Source: Phylloscopus collybita
Lineage: Eukaryota > Chordata > Aves > Passeriformes > Phylloscopidae
Assembly: GCA_027886175.1 (NCBI GenBank)
Contig: JAJNNQ010000011.1
Location: 3,224,001-3,288,000 of the forward strand
Length of the DNA: 64,000 nucleotides
Direction: 5' to 3'
Positions 1 to 12,820 of the stretch are shown piece after piece. Within the stretch, counting starts at the first letter, position 1; every line of letters starts with the position of its first letter. The notes under the pieces are model-generated. The model made no database searches. It was not told the DNA's origin and saw nothing but the letters and a program-made list of their open reading frames with translations. The translations under genes were made by a program, and so were the position numbers.

Positions 1-1290
1 GCCAAAAATGTCTTTGATTAGTCAGGGGGTGAGTGGGAAAGATGAGCAGCTGTGTTTTATTCAACCACTCTTAGCAGATGTGGGGATGGGTTGGAAATGC
101 AGGAATTTTCAATTGCTTCTAAATGTGATGGTCATTGACTGGGAAGGGATTTGATGGCTAATTTGGGAATGCAAATTAATATTGTCAAAGGTGATACACA
201 GGCTAGTTCTCCTGTACCTCTGTGACAAATGTCTGGCAAGGCCTGGGCTGAAGTGAACCCAGAAATGTGGGCAGCCCCAGGAAAATTGGGAAAAATCAGA
301 TCCCCAGCCTCTCCAAGTTCCTCTGAAGCAACCAGGACAAGTGGGGTCTAAAAGCAATCCCCTATTCCCAGGGAGGGAAGGAAGGGCTCACAGCCTGGTA
401 TTGAGCCCCTGGGAAAGGCAGGGCTTTTGGAGCCAGGGGTCTCTCCCTGTAATGCTCCTGTGCTGCCAGTCAGGAAATCAGATGGAATCCACAGAATGGT
501 GCAGGACCTAAGAACAATAAACGAGATTCTGAAACCCAGGCACCCCACAGTCTCAGATCCTGACACCATCTGGAACCAGGTTCCCTCCTCACACTGCTCC
601 CATTCTGCCCTTGATGGAAAAGATGCTTTCTGGGGATGCCCACTCACACAGGGTGGTGAACAGGGTTTGGCCTTGGAGTGGGAACAAGAGGGAGAAGGGA
701 AAATGGGAAAGACGTGGATGGTGCTGCTGCAGGGATGCAGGGAAGCACCAGCCTTATTGGGGCAAGCCTTGCAGAAAACATCAAAAGAATTCACCTCACC
801 CCCAGGGATTGGGTTAATGCAGGGTGTGGGTGACTCCAGCTCCAGTCAGGAGGACAAGAATAAGTAGTAGAAGAAGCCTCTGTGAAATGCCTCAGTTTTC
901 AGGCTAAAAATATCTTTGAGTATTTGAAAAAAACAAACAGAAATGGTGGAGAAAAAGGTTAAATGTTTGGGACATATTTTGACTGAAGGTTTGTGGTGAA
1001 TTGACCCAGAGAGGGTCCAAAGAATCTCAGAAGTAACCTTACCCAGGACTAAAGAGGAGCTGTGACAGTTCTGAGGATTAACAGGGAATTGCAGGACCTG
1101 CACTGAGGATTCTCTGCTCCAGCCAGAACATTGTGTGACTTTGTAACCCCAGGCAGCCTCAGTGTTATGGGATGGACACGAGAAAGAGAACAAAGCTGGA
1201 GAAAATAAAAACCCAAAATGATTGATGCCCCAGCCATGGCTCTCCCAGGCTCAGCAAAGGAACTGGAATTGCCTGGGAATGTCAAACAGG
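1..1290 (+). mobile_element. ERV pol remnant (copy 1), reverse-transcriptase region, broken
   Basis: Degenerate retroviral pol of gammaretrovirus-like (class I) type. About 427-780 reads as the RT palm and fingers, with recognisable stretches PVLPVRKSDG, VQDL and GKDAFWGCPL. The expected catalytic Y-x-D-D site near 815-830 reads G-V-G-D, so the aspartate pair is lost. About 940-1075 is a second RT piece in another frame with in-frame stops, followed by a connection-like stretch to 1290. It is not functional. Copy 3 (43.2-44.5 kb) is nearly the same by eye. Copy 2 (21.16-21.83 kb) lacks the RT core. The window starts just after where the protease would end in the other copies. Confidence 0.75.
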
Positions 1291-2010
1291 CCACGGCTGA
1301 GCCTGCACTGAAGGCAAGGGAGCAGCAGCCAGGGCTCCACAGCGGGGGAAGCCCCTGTGCCTGCCCACAGATCCTCTGCTGGAATGCTCTGCCTGGGCAC
1401 CCTCCCTTGGCATCTCCAGGCACTGCGGGCCAATCCTTGCTGCCACTGCTGCAGCTTCAGGGCTTTCTGTGCCTGCACTGCCACAGGGGCTGGGGAGACA
1501 CCGGGAGAATTCCACTCTGGGCCTCAGCCACACTCACACTCTGGGCTGGCTGGGCTTAGATGGGTGGAAAAGAGACCAACTTTAAAATTGTTTTTGATTT
1601 CATTTCTCCACTCAGCCTCGGTTGGCCTTTGCCCCGGGGAAAGGAATTTTCAAGGTTTTATTTGAAGGGATGTTACACCACTCAGCAGAGATGAGTTGAA
1701 CATCTCACCAGACTGGGAAGAGCCCAAAAGATCCCCACAGAGAGAACAACCATCAACAAAACATCAACGACCATCAGCAACCAGCAACCAACACCCAGCC
1801 CAGACACTGCCCCTGGAAGAGCTGCAGAGACCTGGGCTGGAAAAGGCTGAGAAGGAATTCCAGCAGTGCAGACCTGATTAACATCAGAGGCAAAGGAATC
1901 CGGGTCCAACAGGAAATCAAATCCTGAGAACTCAGCAACTTGGAAGCAATGAACATCAAACCAAGGGATTTCTATGGGTTCAGACTGTAAAAAGTTTAGG
2001 AAAAATCCAG
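1290..2010 (+). repeat. Triplicated module downstream of pol
   Basis: A block of about 0.7 kb that recurs almost unchanged at 22876-23600 and 44500-45230, each time after an ERV pol remnant. Short open frames run through it but none matches a family I recognise. It may be degenerate ERV 3' sequence or host DNA carried with the element. In copy 2 the match resumes exactly at its left edge after a pol rearrangement, so the edge is a recombination boundary. Confidence 0.6.
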
Positions 2011-3200
2011 TAAAGCTCACATGTCATGGAATGATTTTCTCTGCACAGCGGGCTGTGTGTGGATGAAATGATTTCTGTTGCCCATCCTGGCCAGAATCAA
2101 GTGATGCCTTGACTCTCTAACACTAAAGATATTGTTGGAGCGTTTCGGGTTTTCCCACAGTTTCATTGACAAGATTACCAGTACAATAATTTTTTGCAAT
2201 AATCCTACTTTTATACTGTCAGTAGGTTTGAGCCAGGGGTGTGAGAATCAATTTGTAGTCTTAGGAGAAGAAATAGAAAAGCCTTGATTGCTTTGGAATG
2301 TTTTTGTGTGTGTTTGTGTGCGGCTCTCAGTGATCAGAAAATATTGGTATATTTGTTTTTGAAAGTTCACCTTCAGATTACATTTGGAAAACCAGAAGAG
2401 CCTTTAAAGGTGACCTATAACGAATAAAAAGTTAATAGACTATGGTAAGAAAAGAAAAAAAGAAAAAAAGAAAAAAAGAAAAAAAAACCAACCAAAAAAA
2501 CCAGAGAAAAAACGCAGATTGCCCGAAGGCCAAATGTGAGTCATTCAGTGGCTGCCCAGGAAGAGAGATTTCTCCAGGCAGGCAGGAGAGGAGCTTTAGA
2601 AATCAAATTAACCCTGCTGGGTAAAAGTGTGGACAATGCACCAGGGGCTCCTTGCCTGGGGCAGGAATTGGGCTGATTCCCTCTGTCCCTCAGCCCAAGC
2701 TCTGCCTGCTCACAAAGACAGAATTTGCACAGCTAAAGGCAGAGCCCGGAGTGAGGATCTCTGACTCTGCAACAGAAATGGGTTCAATTGCAAAGGAAAA
2801 CATCAAACCGAGATTGTTATGAAAACTTCACGTAAAAAAGTGTCTGTGTGGGGGAATCATCCTTCTCCCCACTCTAACATGTGCTGGCATTGTCGGTGTT
2901 GTACAGGGGCTATCAGACCTCTGGGTGTTTTTAGCTACCGCAAGTTCACCCAAATCAGCTGGAAATCAAAATTTCCCATTTAATCAGAGAAAAGCGGTCA
3001 ATTGAGGCAGCCCACGCAGGAGGGAGCGCCTCAGAAATGGGGAAAAGATGAAACGGCCACCAGAACAAATCCTACAACACCACGGAGCAGCTCCTGGGAC
3101 CCCAAGGAATTCAGAACAGGAGCCAGAGAAGGCATTTATAATTTGAATTGCATCATTAGATTACAAGCTGTCCTCGAAATAAGAACCACTCAATCCACTC
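2010..3200. repeat. Intergenic segment, triplicated; contains an A-rich microsatellite
   Basis: No gene is visible. The segment recurs at 23.6-24.78 kb and 45.2-46.3 kb. An A-rich (AAAAAG)n-type tract lies at about 2444-2490; the copies at about 24029-24065 and 45659-45690 differ in length and in interruptions. Flanking unique-looking words align between copies, so the segment predates the duplications. Confidence 0.55.
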
Positions 3201-3500
3201 AAAGGAGGACCGCGACATTTCCCATCGATGCTGCGATCAGATTATCTCTTAGCCCAGGCACCCGCGGGAAGGAGACCGCGGGCAGCCGCTCCCGCAGCGC
3301 CCTCAGGGCACGGGGAACACGGCGCGGACACGGCACAACCCAGCCACAGCCAGAGCCCCCTGCCGCCCCCTCCGCCCGCAGCCAGCCCCGAGCCCCGGCA
3401 CAACCCAGCGCGGCTCCCACCTGCGCCGGGGCCGCCTCCGAGCTCCGCCGCCGCCGCCTCCTCCACACCGAGGATCCGAAAATGGCGCCTCTGAAAAGCC
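3200..3500 (-). promoter_or_regulatory. CpG-island promoter, minus orientation, YY1-type motif
   Basis: A dense CpG block with GCC-rich runs ends in AAAATGGCGCC at about 3479-3489, a match to the YY1 core. The same block recurs at 24.79-25.05 (minus), 46.95-47.16 (minus) and 56.41-56.72 kb (plus). In the last three it lies several kb upstream of a zinc-finger gene in the right orientation. Here it faces left out of the window, so its gene would lie before position 1 or be lost. Confidence 0.5.
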
Positions 3501-3960
3501 AGGACCGCTCTCTGCCCGCTCTGCCCAATCAGCGCGTAGCGAGAGCCAGGAGTGACGGCACCCTCAGCCAATGACCGGGACCCTCCCATTGTCTGCCACC
3601 CCTCCTTCAACGACCCCCCCAAAGCTCTAGGACCCTTCCCATCCTTGAGCCCCCCCAGTGCGCCAGGACCCCCCACTCACCGCCCCTCTCCCACCCATGG
3701 GAACCCCCCCTCACCGCGTCCCCCCCAATCACCAGGACCCTCCCAATCCATGGGACCCCCGCACTCACCACGCACCCCCCTCAGAGCCCCCCGGGCCCAG
3801 CGCCGGGGCCGCTCCGCAGCCGAGGTACCCGAGAAATGCCGCCTGCAGAGCCCGCCACTCGCCGCGATTGGCTGGTTCTGCCGTCACTCCTGGGTCTGAC
3901 TGCGCGCTGATTGGGCAGAGCAGAGCAGGGACACGCCCACGTCTCGCCCCCATCGCGTAG
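3500..3960. promoter_or_regulatory. C-rich spacer between two opposed CpG promoters, with CCAAT boxes
   Basis: CCAAT-type boxes (CCAATCAG near 3527, CCAATGACC near 3568, GATTGG near 3866 and 3910) lie in a C-rich, imperfectly repetitive spacer (ACCCCCC/ACTCACC words, about 3600-3790). It separates the minus-oriented island at 3.2-3.5 kb from the plus-oriented island at 3.96-4.17 kb. The pair looks like a divergent NF-Y-type promoter. No coding sequence is supported, although open frames cross it because of the composition. Confidence 0.4.
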
Positions 3961-4170
3961 AAGAGCCGCCATTTTTTGGATCCTCCGTGCGGAGGCGGCG
4001 GCGGCGGAGCTCGGAGGCGGCTCCGGCGCAGGTGGGAGCCGCGCTGGGTTGTGCCGGGGCTCGGGGCTCGGGGCTCGGGGCTCGGGGCTCGGGGCTCGGG
4101 GCTCGGGGCTGGCTGCGGGCGGAGGGGGCGGCAGGGGGCTCTGGCTGTGGCTGGGTTGTGCCGTGTCCTC
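3960..4170 (+). promoter_or_regulatory. CpG-island promoter of ZF1 (plus), with 7-bp tandem expansion
   Basis: GCCGCCATTTT (YY1-type core, reverse sense) at about 3967, then GGCGGCGG-rich sequence and AGGTGGGAG, which could be the first splice donor of a non-coding exon. From 4055 to about 4110 the 7-mer GGGCTCG is repeated about eight times; the homologous island at 56.5 kb has about two units. ZF1 starts 3 kb downstream in the same orientation, as for the equivalent island and ZF6. Confidence 0.5.
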
Positions 4171-4298
4171 GTTAATATGCACCCCCCTTTTGTATAACAT
4201 CCGATATTCCTGGCTCTGTTCAGGCTTTGTTCTTCTTCTCCGTGTTCAGGAATTCAGCAGGACCTTGCCTGAGCAGCAGTCCGTGTCAATGAGTAACA
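4165..4298 (-). mobile_element. Truncated LTR fragment (LTR-A family)
   Basis: The minus strand starts TGTTACTCATTG at 4298 and matches the U3 part of the elements at 46494-46860 (+) and 56745-57110 (-). The match stops at about 4165, where it is fused directly to the CpG island. TATA and poly(A) parts are missing. Confidence 0.55.
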
Positions 4299-5449
4299 TT
4301 TTCTGAAACTGATGAGTTTCTCCCGTTCCTTCCTTATCTCCAAGTCCCCGTCCCTCTCTCCGAGCAGATTTCAGTCACTGACTCTGTTTCTGCTTCCTGG
4401 TTCCTCTTTGGTTTTGGGATTATTGTCAGTGACCTCAATTCTGAGAAAAACGAAAATTCAATCTTAGAATATTTTCCAAAAGTGTCCCTGGCCATCAGCC
4501 AAGGAACACCCTGCACTTTAAGGCAGCCTTATCTCTGTGCTGTTCCTGTACTGAGGTACATGCGTATTCATGAGTTTCATGCCTATTCAAACATTCCTGG
4601 CGGCTTTTGATGGTTTAGAAACTTTTCTTTTTTATTTTTCTGCTCTGGCTTATCTACATAACATCCTGCAGATCAGGTCAATCTCTTTTATTTCTTCTTG
4701 TGGCCTCATCCTGTTGTTTCACACTTCCCAGAGAGCGAACAGTTCACAAACTCTTCTCTCCTTCTTCTCTGCTGCTCTGGTTTGTGTGGCCCTTATCTCA
4801 TCCCTTGCAGAGGTCAGTCAGCAGCTGTGGGAAACAACCTGAGTGCTTTATACAGTTCTCTGGGTTACACACAAGTATTGGACCATTTTCTATTTTGCCC
4901 AGGCCTACAGTACAATACATTCATCCCATGATCAGTTCTAGAAGCTGTCAGGTGTCTACATCAACATCAAATACTCATCCCACTGCTGCTTCCATGAGTT
5001 ACACGGTGCAGACTTCAAATGAGCAATGAGGTTAAATGAGCAAGCAGCTCAAAGGGATTCTAAACTGCACTGTGCTTACAATCAATAACCACAGATAAAG
5101 ACCAGCACCCAAATGTGCCAATATTCTCGGGTCATTTTCCACAATTCCCTGTCCTTTTGTAGCCCTTTGTGGCTCAGGAGGCCTGGCTGCCACCTGCATC
5201 CCCTTGCTCAGCTGCTGACTGAGCTGCACTCAGCAAGGTGTCCTGCATGGCCCAAAGATGAGAGTTGCTGTAGCACAGAAGAGGAGGAAGAGCATTCGTT
5301 TAACCCATGGTGTGCCAGGGAACCCCGACACCGTGTCCCATTCCCATCCTTTCCACGTTTGGGCTGGAACATGAGCTGCTTTCTTATTTCCTTTCTTCTC
5401 TGTTTCACCACTTTCCCGTTGTCATCTCTTTGCCAACAGCATCTTGAGT
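4298..5449. repeat. Duplicated non-coding segment
   Basis: Closely matches 57110-58304 in the same orientation, so units A (4.2-8.4 kb) and D (57-61.1 kb) are direct copies here. I see no gene. It presumably forms the first intron of ZF1 if the upstream CpG island is its promoter. Confidence 0.5.
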
Positions 5450-6034
5450 CATTTAATTTTCCACACTGTGCTCCTCCTCCTGCTCATGGATAATCTGATC
5501 CCATCCCACGGTGAAATGTTGTGTTCTTGGTTTGAGTGGGTTGGTGGGCCAGACTGAGGGGCTGGATCTGTCTGCTTGGTTCTTATTTGGAGTACATCCT
5601 GTATTGTAATTATTGCTTGCAGTGTCCCTGTGGCCTGCAGCTGGAAGCCTGATTCCTTTCCAGGGGCTGTTTGGGTGGGCTCTCCCCTGCCCAGGAGGGC
5701 AATGCCTCTGCCAGGTCCTTGTGGCCGAGCCGGTGCCCTGGGTGCTGGGGCCCCCTTGGGCCCTGGGCTTGATCCCTCAGGGGCTGTAGAAACTCTGCCA
5801 TGGCCTTTGCCTTCCCCTTGGCCTTTTCCTCCTCCCTTCTTGCCTTCTTCCCCTGCTGTGCCTTTGTGACCAAGTGCTGCAGGGGCTTCTTCTGCCCCTC
5901 CTGCAGCCCCCCTGAGTGCCTGTGGGTGCTCATCCTCTGACAGCTGCTGAGCTTTCTGCAAAACCATTCATTTCTGCAGCGACCCAAGCAAAGTCCTTCA
6001 AGGATAATCTCTATCCTTGCAGGTGGAATCCACA

Positions 6035-6035
<1 letters not shown>
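5449..6035 (-). mobile_element. ERV gag 3' fragment (capsid charged helix to nucleocapsid), truncated
   Basis: The minus-strand frame 6035-5610 carries a lysine/glutamate-rich helix (KKARREEEKAKGK) typical of the C-terminal capsid segment of gammaretroviral-like Gag. It then has a decayed CCHC knuckle: the Cx2Cx4Hx4C spacing is visible around SCRPQGHCK, but outer cysteines are replaced. Sequence diverges just after the knuckle, so the protease is absent here, unlike copies at 20.4-21.2 and 42.5-43.2 kb. The element runs antisense to ZF1, probably inside its intron. A glycine/proline-rich overlapping frame is a composition artefact. Confidence 0.6.
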
Positions 6036-8373
<2,338 letters not shown>

Positions 8374-8960
8374 GGGAAGCCCTGGCAGTGCCCTGAGAGC
8401 GGGAAGAGCTTCGTGCGCTGCTCCAGCTCCATCCCCCGTGGGAGGATCGGCGTTGGATGATCCCCAGTGACCCGCGTTGGGCAGAGCCCTGGTGATCTGT
8501 GTCCATGGTGATCCCGGTTGGAAATACACCTGGCTGGGGGGGGCTCCACATCTTTCTGGCACCCCATGGGCACCTGGATGAACTCAGGGGCAGGAACATC
8601 CATCGGGACACAGACAAACACTGGGAATATCTTTGGGGAGAGTGGATTTGTTGACTTTCAATCCCAGAAAATCTTTTGCATTCAATTCTATCTTCTGGAG
8701 CCTCAAGCAATACTGGATCGTCTTGGAGGCCTTTTCCAACATCTGTGATTCTGCAATTTCGATTTCCTATTGCTTGAGGCGGTCTTCCACAGCCAGATGG
8801 TGATGATCTGGGGCAAAGATCAAGGTTTTGGAGACAGTGGGGTGGAAATCCTTCCAAAAAAGGTTCTTCCTTCCACCTAAGCACATGAATTCTCAGCTGG
8901 CATAGACACAGAAATCCTTTTCTTTTGGCCTTGATTTGCTTTTCATTTCTCTTAATCCCT
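8374..8960. other. 3' flank of ZF1 with CR1-like tail
   Basis: The first 270 bases are homologous to sequence after the other zinc-finger genes (18.0-18.3, 40.4-40.65, 61.1-61.37 kb). It begins with a decayed extra finger-like stretch (GKSFVRCSSS in frame after the stop), suggesting the ancestral array was longer. About 8715-8756 (TTGGAGGCCTTTTCCAACAT, then TGATTCTG) resembles the 3' end of an avian CR1 LINE. Confidence 0.45.
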
Positions 8961-8979
8961 TAAAAAAATCTCACACTGG

Positions 8980-9330
8980 GGTAAAAATAGAGACATTGAA
9001 CTAAGACTTGGGTGAGGACATGGGGGGACATAGACATGGAGAGTGACACGGGGACACATGGACATGGAGGGGGACGTGGCCATTCCTGGGGACACAGGGG
9101 GACCCAGGCTCAGATGGAGATGTGGGGGACAATGACAGGGATGGAAATGTGGTGGGGAGACAGCCATGGGTGAGGAGGCCATGGTGAGACATGGCCAGTG
9201 ACATGTGGGGACATGGCCATGGCCGGTGCCATGGGGGGAACTTGCAGGGGCTGTGGGGGATGCTGGGTGTGAGGGAGTTGAGGGTTCCTGGGAGGGATTT
9301 GGGGCTTCCTGAGGCCTTTGGGGACCCCAG
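8980..9330. repeat. Degenerate minisatellite (GGGGACA/ATGGACATGG words)
   Basis: Imperfect tandem words such as GGGGACACATGGACATGGAG recur through this stretch. Shorter related stretches lie at 20.15-20.3 and 59.12-59.28 kb. Long open frames across it on both strands reflect the lack of T-rich stops and are not genes. Confidence 0.5.
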
Positions 9331-9689
9331 GACGAGTGGCTCCGGCAGCGCTGGGAGACCCTGGTGGAGGTTCTGGGGCAGCTGCTCAAGGAGCCCCTGA
9401 CCTGACACCCCAGCTGGGCATTGGGGTCCTGGAAGGGAATGAAGGTCCTTGTCCCCAGGAGGGAAATCCCAGCAGCCCCAGGGTGTTGTGGGCAGCTGAG
9501 AGGCCACAAGAGGGAGAGGAAAGCCAGACAGAACTGTCCTTGTCCAAAACTGTCCCCCTAAAAATTCCCAAACTCATGGATTCTTTGCAGGAAAAAGCTG
9601 CCAGGAGGTGCCTGAAATAAGGCAAAGGAGGGATGGGACACCCAGACTGAGCAAGAGGGGCTTGGAACCCCCAAACCCAAGCATTGGTG

Positions 9690-10358
9690 TATTGGGTTAT
9701 AGAACGAAAAATGTGTATTCTGTTTGATGTGTTGAAAGCAGCTGGGGAGATGTTTATCTGTTGTTGTGGTGGATTTTTATTGTGTTTCCAATTGCAGCTC
9801 AGTTTTCATGGTCAGTTTTATACACCCCCCCACCCCATGTTTTTAATTGTTACAGTATATTTTATCCCTAATGGATTGTTCCTTTCCCCCTGGTTTTATT
9901 GTTGGTTTTGCCCTGGTTGTCTTCCCTCGACCTGCCCTTCCCTCCTCCTACAGAATTGTCAATCCTTCCCTCACCCTGCCCCTTCTTCCAGACCCTTCCC
10001 TGTCAATCCCCCAACCTTCGACGCCCCAGTGGTTGGTTTAAACTGTTCCCTCCCCTTGTGTTCTTTCATTGCTCTGTGCATTGTACTCCCCGCCTTATGT
10101 TCCTCCCCCATGTCACCCTCATTGGTTGGAAATTGTATCCTCTCCCCAGACCTCCCTCACTTATCAGCCCCTGCAAGCCCAGGTTCTGTGCCTTTTTCTG
10201 TCCCTGACCCTCTGGGCAATAAACACCTTTGGAAATCACCCAGAAGGCCTCTCCCTGTCCCTTGTCCCTGCCCTGGACGCGTGCCACCTGTGCTATAGAG
10301 CAGCTGTGCCCTGCAGCTGCACCCCGGATTGCCTGGCTTTCTGGGGGCAGCCCACTCC
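9690..10358 (+). mobile_element. LTR-like block (LTR-C family), plus orientation
   Basis: The block ends in a poly(A) signal AATAAA (10218-10223) and about 130 bases of U5-like sequence. It is followed at once by TGGCGCCGGTGCCGGGAG (10359-10376), which resembles a lysine-tRNA primer-binding site. An inverted copy occupies 33.54-34.13 kb. The left edge is not certain. No gag or pol follows, so it is a solo or truncated element. Confidence 0.45.
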
Positions 10359-10376
10359 TGGCGCCGGTGCCGGGAG

Positions 10377-10825
10377 CTGGCTGGGCTGAAGGACACCGGC
10401 ATCGTGTCCTGTCCCCATATCTTTGCCTGGGAGCCCCTGAATTTTCTGAGTTATGATAATTTGGAGAGAGAGAGTTTACATTCTCCATTCCAAGGGAGTC
10501 TCTGGCTTTCCCTGGCACACACCTGTCTTTCAAACTAACATTCTCTGAGTTAGTTACATTGTAAAAGTCAGTTATCATATAAAGGTTAGCTATAATAATT
10601 ATACTATAAAAGCATTTCAGCATTGTGCAGTCTCTATTTTAATATTTTGCTAAGGTCTATGATATAAAATCAATTTATTACACTGCCATTTTTGTCGGCT
10701 ATGCAGTGCACACACAAACTGATAATGTTACACCAAAAAGCAGCTGGAAGGAATTATCAATTGCACCGTATCAAAATAATTGTGATCAATGACAATGTGC
10801 AAAAGCTGACATGTGAATGCATAAG
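10377..10825. repeat. ERV-leader-like repeat
   Basis: A block with the words AGCCCCTGAATTTTC, GTTTACATTCTCCATTC and AGCATTGTGCAGTCTC. It is shared with 13.2-13.6 kb, 33.1-33.48 kb (inverted), partly 15.18-15.3 kb, and distantly 36.75-37.0 kb. Its position behind the primer-site-like word suggests an ERV leader. No coding sequence. Confidence 0.4.
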
Positions 10826-10828
10826 TCA

Positions 10829-10904
10829 ATATTGTATTGTCATTGATATTGTCATTTAAATTGTCATTGATATTGTCATTTACATTGTCATTGATAATCC
10901 CCTC
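10829..10904. repeat. 12-bp tandem repeat (ATTGTCATTGAT)
   Basis: About six imperfect units of the 12-mer ATTGTCATTGAT/ATTGTCATTTAC. Related arrays lie at 13636-13692 and, inverted, at about 33020-33065, always next to a U-family 3' end. Confidence 0.75.
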
Positions 10905-10925
10905 TGCTTCAGGCACCAAGGGGGC

Positions 10926-11200
10926 TCATTCACCCCCTGCCCCCGCATCCCTGAGTGTCCTCAAGTGCCGCTGAGTGTCCCTGAACATCCCTGAGTGTCC
11001 CCAAGTGTCCCTGCATGTTTCCTGAGTGTCCCCAGTGAGGTCACCCCAGGAATTCCCATCAGGATTTGGGACAGTTTCAATGAAAATCTCCAGAAAATTC
11101 CCCAATTTTGTCTCAAACACCGCGCAGGGAGAGGGGAGGGGACAAGTGACACCAGCCATGTTCCCGATGATGCCATCACCCCAATGATGTCCCCAAGCTG
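10926..11200 (-). pseudogene. 3' remnant of a U-family gene
   Basis: Reads on the minus strand as the sequence that follows the U1 coding end (13.75-14.0 kb). It has the same word TTTCAATGAAAATCT/TTCC (opposite sense) and the same GTGTCCCTGAG minisatellite. The coding part is absent. A second remnant, inverted, lies at 32.64-33.0 kb. Confidence 0.5.
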
Positions 11201-12277
11201 TCAAGAATGGGGCCAGCAGACCAGCTCCTTTGAAAAGGCCTTTATTGAAAAACAGCGCTGGGTGGGGGCCCCAGGGGTCGCGCACACGGCCACTGCTCCC
11301 ACTGGACGGCGCCGAGGAGGACACGGCAGAGCTGGGGCTCCCGTCCCCACCAGAGTCCCTGGGAAGTCACTTGTAGGGTCGTGGTCCGGGGGTGTCACAC
11401 TGGCCCGGTACTGTCCGGTCATGGCGAGGAGTCGGAGGTCTTTAGTTGGTAGCCGGATGTTCACCACTTTTCCTCAGCTGAAGAAGTCACTTTCAGTCTT
11501 TGGTGTTGTAATGGCTCGTTGCCTTTGGGGTCTTTACCCTGAAATATTGTCCCATCGTTCCCTGGTGTCTCCTCATTTGCATGTGCGCCATCTTGGGGAG
11601 CAGTGGCAGTGGTTCCCGACGGGAAATGGATTCCGGTGTACAATGGAAGGGGATCAATGGAGTGAAATCATCAATAACAGGTAAGTAATTAACGTCCTTT
11701 AACATGAACAGGTGTTGTGGTGTGCCTTTAAGGTTTTCAAGGTGGGCTCCCTTTTGGAGATTCTTCCCCTCCCCCGGGGTAGGTTTTTCCCAGCCAACCC
11801 TGAGGGAATGATTATAATACACCGGGTTTACCAAGCAACCTGAGATTCTGCAGGGGCTGCCCATCGAAGGAATTGGCCCCGGCAGAGAGGGCCCACCCCT
11901 CCTCACAGGTGATTTGACCTTTAGGCTGCCCTTTAGCCCTCGGGTCACGCCCTGTCCCTCTCTGAGAGGTAGGCTGTGTGCCCTCCCCCTTCCCCCTCTC
12001 CCAGGTGAAAACCCAGCACAGGCACATGGTCGGGGTTCTGCTCAGGGCAGTCACACGGTTCAGAAGTGCTGCTGTAACTGGAATAAAATCTCTGGACAAG
12101 ACTCCTGAGGCAGATCCGTTTCCTTTCTCCACTGATTCATCCAACCTCTCTGAAGGAGCCATGCAGGATTCATCTTGCTACATTTACCCTGGGTCCTACG
12201 CTGCCTGAAACAAGCCTGGACTTGTCCGAGGGGTCTGTGCCTGTGTTAGCAGTGCAGGGAGAGGATCCTTTTGGGAC
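11200..12277 (-). repeat. Module of unknown origin with poly(A) signal, half of an inverted pair
   Basis: Nearly identical in reverse complement to 31.56-32.63 kb. On the minus strand it has an octamer ATGCAAAT with a nearby AAGATGGCG (about 11575-11600) and a poly(A) signal AATAAA near 11243, so it could be a transcription unit or part of an LTR retroelement. Open frames of 151 and 116 codons (11493-11948 and 11812-12162) are conserved in the other copy, but I do not recognise them. Confidence 0.45.
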
Positions 12278-12820
12278 TGTTATAAATGCACATTTTAGAG
12301 CTGGCTTTTCGAAAATATTAAAATGAATGTTATACATATAGTGTAAGAAGGTTGTACTGTATTTCCTTTTATTTGTGAAATTTAAAAATGTAAGGAAGGT
12401 ATAGCTTCAGACTGTAACAAAGTAGAGATGGAGGTAGTTGGTTTATTTTTTTAACTCCTCAACTAGATAGAAGACAGAAGGGCCGTTTGGTATTCCTGAA
12501 CTAAAGATTTCTGATAAAGAACAATTAAAGCCTTTGAGAGTTTGAATCTTCGGAAGACAGATTTACAACATACATCTAGACTGTGTGGAATCCCATAGGT
12601 AAACTCTATGCTTAGGGGCGTCTTGAAACCAAAATGAATATTTGAATCATGCATTAGCTTATTTAAATATGTAACACCAGGACGTTTAAATACCAAGAAA
12701 TTTGGAATGGGCCGTGTGTTGCTTTTCGCCCTCAGTTGAGAAGCTATCATCTTTTGCCTCCTTATTGTCTATTTTTATTCTATTTTATTTTCTTTTTATT
12801 AAACTTATAAATGATTAGAA
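12278..12820 (+). mobile_element. LTR-like block (LTR-B family)
   Basis: Starts TGTTATAAATGCACATT, like the elements at 17128 (+), 31558 (-) and 62282 (-). It has an ATTAAA signal near 12798. Its sequence differs from the 17.1 kb element beyond the first 150 bases, so these are related subfamilies. The right edge is uncertain. Confidence 0.4.

Noticed and set aside
9684..10298. 204-codon frame with hydrophobic start
   Set aside because: Lies within an LTR-like repeat ending in a poly(A) signal and primer-site-like word; its inverted copy has the frame broken up.
11493..12162. Overlapping 151- and 116-codon minus frames as host genes
   Set aside because: They are kept in the inverted copy only because the duplicate is recent. 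They overlap each other, show no domain, and lie in a repeat-like module.
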